Assembly (NCBI GenBank): GCA_937998045.1
Contig: CALKVG010000530.1
Location: forward strand, 1 to 10,343
DNA: 10,343 nt
Reading direction: 5' to 3'
DNA from: an uncultured Myxococcales bacterium
GTDB lineage: Bacteria; Myxococcota_A; Polyangia; Polyangiales; Polyangiaceae
Part shown: positions 6,545 through 10,343 of the stretch, piece by piece
How the letters are laid out: every line of letters starts with the position of its first letter
Numbering within the stretch: position 1 is the stretch's first letter
Translations under genes and position numbers: made by a program
Notes under the pieces: model-generated
The model's input: only the letters and a program-made list of their open reading frames with translations
Database searches by the model: none
Told to the model about the DNA's origin: nothing

Positions 6545-7930
6545 GTCCTGCGGCGCAACGAACGACAGCACCGCAACGAGGGGCGCGACGACGAGCCCGT
6601 AGCGGCCCGCGCCGAAGAAGACGGCGTGCACCGTTGCCGTGGCCGCGATCGCCGCTGCGGTCCAGGGGAGAACGAGCGGCGCGTCCGCCCACCCGCGTCG
6701 ACCGACGGCCGCGACGCACGCGACGAGGGCGACGCAGCCGATCCATCCGTGCCGGGTCACCGCGCCCACGGCGCCGAGGAGCGCGAGCACCTTGCGCGAC
6801 GTTGCGCGCGGCCCCGGACGCCGGCCGCCGACGACGAGCGCTCCGACGAGCAGCAGGCGACATACGACCGTCTCGATCGCTCCGAGCCGGATCTTCGCCT
6901 CCTGCGAGAAGGCCCCCGCGTTGCTGTCGTGCAGGTACCACGGCGCCGCGCCGAAGTAGTCGAAGCTCGCCGCGAGCTTTGCCGGCGCGCGCGAGATCCA
7001 CTCGAGCGGCGCGGCCGCGATCGCCGCGCGGGCCGCGCGCTCGAAGCACAGGTCCTTCCCTGCCTCGTCCCAGACCGTCCTGCACTCCGGCGGCACCTCG
7101 AGCGTCTCGTACGCGCCGGTCTTCGTCTGCGCGCCGATGAGGAGGTTCCACCCCCCGTTGACGCTGACGAGGGCGCAGCGGTGCATGCGCTCGCAGTTCC
7201 GGGCGGTCCACGGCGCGACGCACGCGAGCGCCACCGCCGAGACGGCGGCGGCGTGCGCGAAGCGGACGCGCGCCGCCCGTTCGTCCGGCGCCACCGCCAG
7301 GAAGCCGAGGACGGGCGCGAGCACGAGCGACTGGGGCCGAACCAGCGTCGCCGCGCCCATGACCAGCCCTGACGCGACGATCCAGCCGTAGGGGCGCGGC
7401 GTCCGGCGCGCGCGCGACGCGCACGCGGCGGCGACGAGCCACAGGGACGCGGTGACTCCTTCGGTCATGATCGCGGCGGTGTACGGGAGGAGCGCCGGAT
7501 GCAGCGCCACCGCAAGACCCGCGGCGAGCGGACGCCAGCCGCCGCGCCGACCTTCGAGAAGCTCGTAGGCCGCGACCGCGCCGAGGCTCCCGACGAGCGC
7601 GTTCGCGATCATCGCCGACGATGGGGCGGCTCCCAGCAGACGGTACGCCAGCGCCAGCATCGCCGGATAGCCGACGGGATAGTGCGCAACGTACGTGACC
7701 GCGCCGTCGGGCCAGAGCCATGTGTAACCGGCTCCCGACGCGAGTCGACGCGCGAGCACGTCGTAGTAGGTACCGTCGTCGACGGCGGGGAACCGAACGG
7801 ACGCCCAGGCGACGACCGCGACGCGCGCGACCAGAGCGACCGCCAAGACCAGGAGCGCGCCCTGCCGCGGAGGCAGTCGCGCAGCCGTCAAAGCCACCCC
7901 AGACGCTGCATCGCGACGACGACTTCGCAC
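6524..7930 (-). CDS. GT39/ArnT-like polytopic membrane glycosyltransferase
   Basis: The product is a long hydrophobic protein (up to 468 residues, about ten membrane helices) of the PMT/ArnT superfamily. These enzymes transfer a sugar from a polyprenyl-phosphate donor on the periplasmic face. Support comes from the first extracytoplasmic loop with acidic residues after helix 1 (FPAVDDGTYYDVLARRLASG), the following YPVGYPAMLALAYRLLG, the VRPQSLVLAP segment, and VNGGWNLLIGAQ plus WISRAPAKLAASFDYF later, all usual in family-39-type transferases. The acceptor (lipid A, protein or other glycan) cannot be read from the sequence. It lies directly downstream of maf on the same strand and overlaps it, so the two are co-transcribed and probably coupled. 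The start is uncertain: GTG 7930 gives a 43-base overlap, while GTG 7897 or TTG 7891 (TTGA overlap with the maf stop) would also keep helix 1. Confidence 0.88.
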   Translation of the reverse strand: MRSRRRDAASGVALTAARLPPRQGALLVLAVALVARVAVVAWASVRFPAVDDGTYYDVLARRLASGAGYTWLWPDGAVTYVAHYPVGYPAMLALAYRLLGAAPSSAMIANALVGSLGAVAAYELLEGRRGGWRPLAAGLAVALHPALLPYTAAIMTEGVTASLWLVAAACASRARRTPRPYGWIVASGLVMGAATLVRPQSLVLAPVLGFLAVAPDERAARVRFAHAAAVSAVALACVAPWTARNCERMHRCALVSVNGGWNLLIGAQTKTGAYETLEVPPECRTVWDEAGKDLCFERAARAAIAAAPLEWISRAPAKLAASFDYFGAAPWYLHDSNAGAFSQEAKIRLGAIETVVCRLLLVGALVVGGRRPGPRATSRKVLALLGAVGAVTRHGWIGCVALVACVAAVGRRGWADAPLVLPWTAAAIAATATVHAVFFGAGRYGLVVAPLVAVLSFVAPQDSAARPG

Positions 7931-8487
7931 AGGGGCAGGCCGACGACGTTCGTGTAGCTCCCGTCGATGCGCTCGATGAAGGCGGCCGCCCGTCCTTGCG
8001 CGGCGTACGCACCCGCCTTGTCGTTGCCCTCCCCGCTCGCGACGTACGCGCTCACCTCCTCGGCCGACGGCGACCGGAACGTGACGCGTGTGACGACGGT
8101 CTGCGCGTGCTCGGGCGCGGCGCCCGCCTGGACCCCGCCGAGGAGAAACCGCGTGCGGACCTCGTGCGTCGCTCCCGCGAGGCGGACGATCATCGATCGG
8201 GCGTCCCCCTCCCCCGCCGGCTTGCCGAGGATGCCGCCGTCGGGTGCGACGACGATCGTGTCGGCCACGAGCACTCCCGCAGCGGGCGGCAACGCGGACC
8301 GCCGGATCGCGTCGAGCTTCGCCTGCGAGACGCGCTCGAGGTATTGGCGGGGATCTTCGCCGGATCGCTGCGACTCGTCGACCGACGCCGCTCGCACGAA
8401 GACGGGCACCTCGAGGAGCGCCAGCAGGTCGCGGCGCCGCGGCGAGGCGCTTCCGAGGACGAGCGGCCGCTCCGACGTGATGCGCAC
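7888..8487 (-). CDS. maf: Maf family nucleoside triphosphate pyrophosphatase
   Basis: The 199-residue product is the usual size for Maf. It hydrolyses non-canonical or excess NTPs to NMP plus pyrophosphate, as house-cleaning or in division and septum control. Hallmarks are the N-terminal LGSASPRRRDLL nucleotide-binding motif, SVDES (about residues 35-39), ADTIVV with the catalytic aspartate and the downstream LGKP, and the C-terminal NDKAGAYAAQGRAAAFIERIDGSYTNVVGLPL block. The last block resembles the dTTP/UTP-specific (YhdE-like) branch. GTG 8487 was chosen because the family motif begins about ten residues in and an AAGAAG precedes it. A longer frame from 8619 adds 44 arginine-rich residues and runs into the divergent gene. 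It is first in a two-gene unit with the glycosyltransferase. The divergent neighbour starts only 56 bases away. Confidence 0.95.
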   Translation of the reverse strand: MRITSERPLVLGSASPRRRDLLALLEVPVFVRAASVDESQRSGEDPRQYLERVSQAKLDAIRRSALPPAAGVLVADTIVVAPDGGILGKPAGEGDARSMIVRLAGATHEVRTRFLLGGVQAGAAPEHAQTVVTRVTFRSPSAEEVSAYVASGEGNDKAGAYAAQGRAAAFIERIDGSYTNVVGLPLCEVVVAMQRLGWL

Positions 8488-8543
8488 GCCGTGCTTCTTA
8501 GCCCCGGACGCGCGGCGGCGGAAGGATGATAAGGTCGTCGCCG

Positions 8544-9671
8544 ATGCGCCGTCGCGTCGTCCTTGTCTTCTCTCTGACGCTCGCCGCGGCCCCCTTCGGG
8601 CGCGGCGTGCGCCCGGCATTCGCCGGCGACTGCTCCGGCGTCTACAGCCCGTGCGTCAACGACGACACGCTATGGCCCCACGCGGGGGCTGCTCGATTCA
8701 CGTCGGTGGGATCTACCGAAACGATCGCCCCCGGCCAGATTGGCTTCGGCCTCGTGTCGACCTACCTGTCGCGACCGGTCGTGCTCACCATTCCTGCGCC
8801 GGCGCCACCCGGGAGCCAAGCGTACGCGATCGACGATCAGGTCAACGCGAACTTCCTCTTCTCCTACGGCGTGACAAAGCGTCTGGAGCTGGACCTCGTC
8901 CTGCCGGTGACGTTCGGTCAAGGCGGCACAGGGCTGGCTCCGATCACGGGAGGCCTCGGGCTCAAGGACACCGCCTTGCGCGACATTCGCTTCGGCTTCG
9001 CGTACGCCATCATCCCGCACGTGCCCAGCGCCACATCCCAGCCGAGCGACGGCTTCGGCCTCGCGGCCAGGGTCGAGGTGAGCGCGCCGACGGGCGATCA
9101 CGACCAGCTCGCCGGCGAGCGCTCCGCGGCCTTCGCGCCCGGCGTGGCAGGTGCCCTCCGGCAGGGGCGGCTCTTCGCGGGCCTGGAGCTCGGAGCTCGC
9201 GTGCGGCCCACGACGGAGATCGTCGGCGCACGCATCGGCACGCAGCTGTTCTCGGCGCTGGGCGTGGGCTACGACCTTCTCCCGCGGCAACTTCTCAGCC
9301 TGACGGCGGAAGCCTGGGCCCTTCCGACGCTCGCCGAACAGCACGACATCCAGTTCGTTCAACCCGGCGTCCCGACCAGCGTCGGCAACGGCCGCCACAT
9401 CGTACCCGCGGAATGGCAGCTATCGGTGCGCACCGCGCCGTTGCGAAGCGGCGACGTCTCCATCCAGGCCGGAGGCGGCGGCGCGATCCCGCTCGATGGC
9501 GAGACGCCCATCACCACGCCGCGCTTTCGCTTCACGCTCGGGGTTCGTTGGGCCCCCACGTCCCGTAGCGCCGAGGTGGCGCCGTCCGAGCCCGCTCCCG
9601 CGCCGCCGCCCGCGAGTGGCACGGCAGGGGCGTTCGACCTGCCGCCGTCTGCTGAGCGGAGGACCCGCTGA
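8544..9671 (+). CDS. Probable outer-membrane beta-barrel protein
   Basis: ATG 8544 gives a classical signal peptide (MRRRVVLVFSLTLAAAP, cut probably after AFA27) and has AAGG nine bases upstream. An in-frame ATG at 8526 with GAAGG directly touching it is less likely. The mature part opens with a C-x6-C pair (C30, C37). Many alternating amphipathic strands follow: STETIAPGQIGFGLVSTYLS, NFLFSYGVTKRLELDLVLPV, IRFGFAYAI, FGLAARVEVSAPTGD, RLFAGLELGARVRP, FSALGVGYDLLPR and a final TPRFRFTLGVRWAP. This is the pattern of the transporter-like or OmpA-N-like barrels common in myxobacteria. Residues after about 340 form a proline/alanine-rich tail (SEPAPAPPPASG) ending without a globular domain. No OmpA-type peptidoglycan-binding domain is present. 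The cargo or role is unknown. Confidence 0.85.
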   Translation: MRRRVVLVFSLTLAAAPFGRGVRPAFAGDCSGVYSPCVNDDTLWPHAGAARFTSVGSTETIAPGQIGFGLVSTYLSRPVVLTIPAPAPPGSQAYAIDDQVNANFLFSYGVTKRLELDLVLPVTFGQGGTGLAPITGGLGLKDTALRDIRFGFAYAIIPHVPSATSQPSDGFGLAARVEVSAPTGDHDQLAGERSAAFAPGVAGALRQGRLFAGLELGARVRPTTEIVGARIGTQLFSALGVGYDLLPRQLLSLTAEAWALPTLAEQHDIQFVQPGVPTSVGNGRHIVPAEWQLSVRTAPLRSGDVSIQAGGGGAIPLDGETPITTPRFRFTLGVRWAPTSRSAEVAPSEPAPAPPPASGTAGAFDLPPSAERRTR

Positions 9672-9770
9672 GCGGCTCACTGCAGAGCCACGCGCGGGCT
9701 AGGGTCGCACGGATGTCACCGATTCGGGCGCTTTTGCGGGCGCACCGCGAGTGCTAAACGCAAGCAGGCT

Positions 9771-10297
9771 TTGGGTACTACCGTCCATGCAAGCGAAGCG
9801 TGTCGCCATCTGGTGATCCGCATATCGAGCGGCGAGCGATTGCCCGACGCGATCGTCCAGGCGCTGCGTGAGCACGGCATCCGGTCCGGCTGGCTTCGCG
9901 GCAGCGGGGTTCTGCACGACGTCGAGCTTCGCGCGTACGACGCGGAAGCCGGCGCGCTGGGCGGTGTTCGTCGCGTGGCCGGCCCGGTCCACGTCCTGTC
10001 GCTCGAGGGGAGCATCGGCCAGTCCGGAGGCGAGCCGTCGTTCTCGATGCGCGCGCTCCTGGCGCGAGAGTGCGAGGTCGGCCTCGCGACGTTCGCCGGC
10101 GAGATCGAGAGCGCGCGCGCGGTCGCCGTCGAGGTGCTGGTCACGGCGCTGGACGACGTGGCGCTCGAGCGCTCCCTCGACGCGGCCGGCGTTTGGCTGG
10201 TGTCCGGGAGCGCTCAGGGGCGCGCCGGGTCGCCGGATCGCGCGGCAACGGACCGCGCCGCCGCCACGGCCCCCGCGTGGTCCGTTGCCGCGCGATC
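9771..10297 (+). CDS. PPC (DUF296) domain protein, 3' partial
   Basis: In this frame residues RHLVIRISSGERLPDAIVQA, EHGIRSGWLRGSGVLHDVEL, VRRVAGPVHVLSLEGSIG and VAVEVLVTALDD follow the strand order of the PPC domain (plants and prokaryotes conserved, DUF296). That domain is a small trimeric fold found alone in bacteria and fused to AT-hooks in plants, and the bacterial role is unclear. The usual central histidines of many DUF296 proteins are not obvious, since the equivalent stretch reads GGEPSFSMRALL. Start candidates are TTG 9771 (giving MGTTVHASEACRHLVIRI, which keeps the first strand whole) and GTG 9813, neither with a good ribosome-binding site. The domain is essentially complete by about 10200. 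The codons after about 10278 come from a suspected fold-back, and those after 10297 from an adapter, so the real C terminus and stop are missing. Confidence 0.75.
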
Positions 10298-10298
10298 C
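10235..10298. repeat. Perfect 20-bp inverted repeat abutting the adapter, probable fold-back artefact
   Basis: Bases 10235-10254 are the exact reverse complement of 10279-10298, around a 24-base spacer. The right arm ends exactly where the transposase adapter begins (the C at 10298 fits both). That is what results when a tagmented strand whose 5' end lies at 10235 folds back and copies itself into its own adapter. If so, roughly 10279-10297 is not real downstream genome. Confidence 0.85.
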
Positions 10299-10343
10299 TG
10301 TCTCTTATACACATCTCCGAGCCCACGAGACAGGCAGAAATCT
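10298..10343 (+). other. Illumina Nextera adapter contamination
   Basis: The 19-base Tn5 mosaic end CTGTCTCTTATACACATCT (10298-10316) is followed by the Nextera read-2 adapter CCGAGCCCACGAGAC (10317-10331), then AGGCAGAA (10332-10339), which is i7 index N703, then ATCT (10340-10343), the start of the P7 flow-cell sequence. Translation through it gives the well-known contaminant peptides LLYTSPSPRDRQ on the plus strand and MGSEMCIRDR on the minus strand. It is not part of the genome. Confidence 0.99.

Noticed and set aside
5323..7140. A 605-codon plus-strand open frame running across rnpB and two other genes
   Set aside because: It is composed mainly of Arg/Ala/Pro, covers the RNase P RNA and overlaps well-supported genes. 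It is a by-product of extreme GC content.
6063..8012. A 649-codon minus-strand open frame overlapping the glycosyltransferase, maf and lipoprotein genes
   Set aside because: Arginine-rich and without domains. The overlapping frames have clear family motifs.
8488..8619. Longer N terminus for Maf from a start at 8619
   Set aside because: The 44 extra residues are basic and low in complexity, overlap the divergent barrel gene and precede the conserved family start.
9672..9770. Possible small gene or terminator after the beta-barrel gene
   Set aside because: It holds only a 5-bp stem (9674-9689) and a 14-codon frame from ATG 9713. Neither is convincing.
9787..9816. Nine-codon open frame (MQAKRVAIW) ending over the GTG at 9813 as a leader peptide
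   Set aside because: It has no ribosome-binding site, and the downstream gene may well start at 9771 instead. Chance is sufficient.
10141..10326. Minus-strand open frame beginning MGSEMCIRDR
   Set aside because: Its start lies in the Nextera adapter, and this peptide is a familiar product of adapter contamination.

Overview
The window is very GC-rich, with almost every third codon position G or C. It carries ordinary chromosomal genes and reads like a Myxococcota (Polyangia-like) genome. The pointers are the run of poorly conserved secreted or lipid-anchored proteins with CGG- and ACS-type lipoboxes, a proline-rich membrane protein, an RpoH-type sigma factor with a GPLRSKVFFRLRRE segment, and a beta-barrel protein with a TETIAPGQ segment. 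The taxonomic placement is inference. I see no CRISPR array, prophage, insertion sequence, toxin-antitoxin pair or defence system, and no convincing new system.

Layout. The left part (2-2685) holds a two-gene translationally coupled unit: a membrane-anchored Ig-like/OB-like protein, open at the left edge, and an exported PQQ-type beta-propeller protein. Next come a complete A-type iron-sulfur carrier (ErpA/IscA family, 2768-3091) and an RpoH-family sigma factor (3191-4090). A perfect inverted repeat abuts the sigma factor's start codon. Two small envelope proteins follow: a six-cysteine lipoprotein (4176-4472) and a hydrophobic exported protein (4556-5047).

On the minus strand, 5118-5540 is the complete RNase P RNA gene (rnpB), with a Rho-independent terminator and a weak candidate promoter. 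Facing away from it is a lipoprotein with HEAT-like repeats (5591-6544). Its tail overlaps the tail of a minus-strand pair: maf (nucleotide pyrophosphatase) and a GT39/ArnT-like membrane glycosyltransferase. Divergent from maf is a probable outer-membrane beta-barrel protein. The window ends in a PPC/DUF296-domain gene that is cut off by the end of the sequence.

The most important observation is technical. The last 46 bases (10298-10343) are not genomic. They are an Illumina Nextera transposase adapter with an i7 index. Immediately before it lies a perfect 20-bp inverted repeat, and the first 64 bases carry a matching 21-bp inverted repeat starting at base 1. Both contig ends therefore look like fold-back (snap-back) library artefacts, and the terminal bases and the codons read through them should not be trusted. 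The best biological lead is the hairpin that overlaps the start of the sigma-32-like gene.
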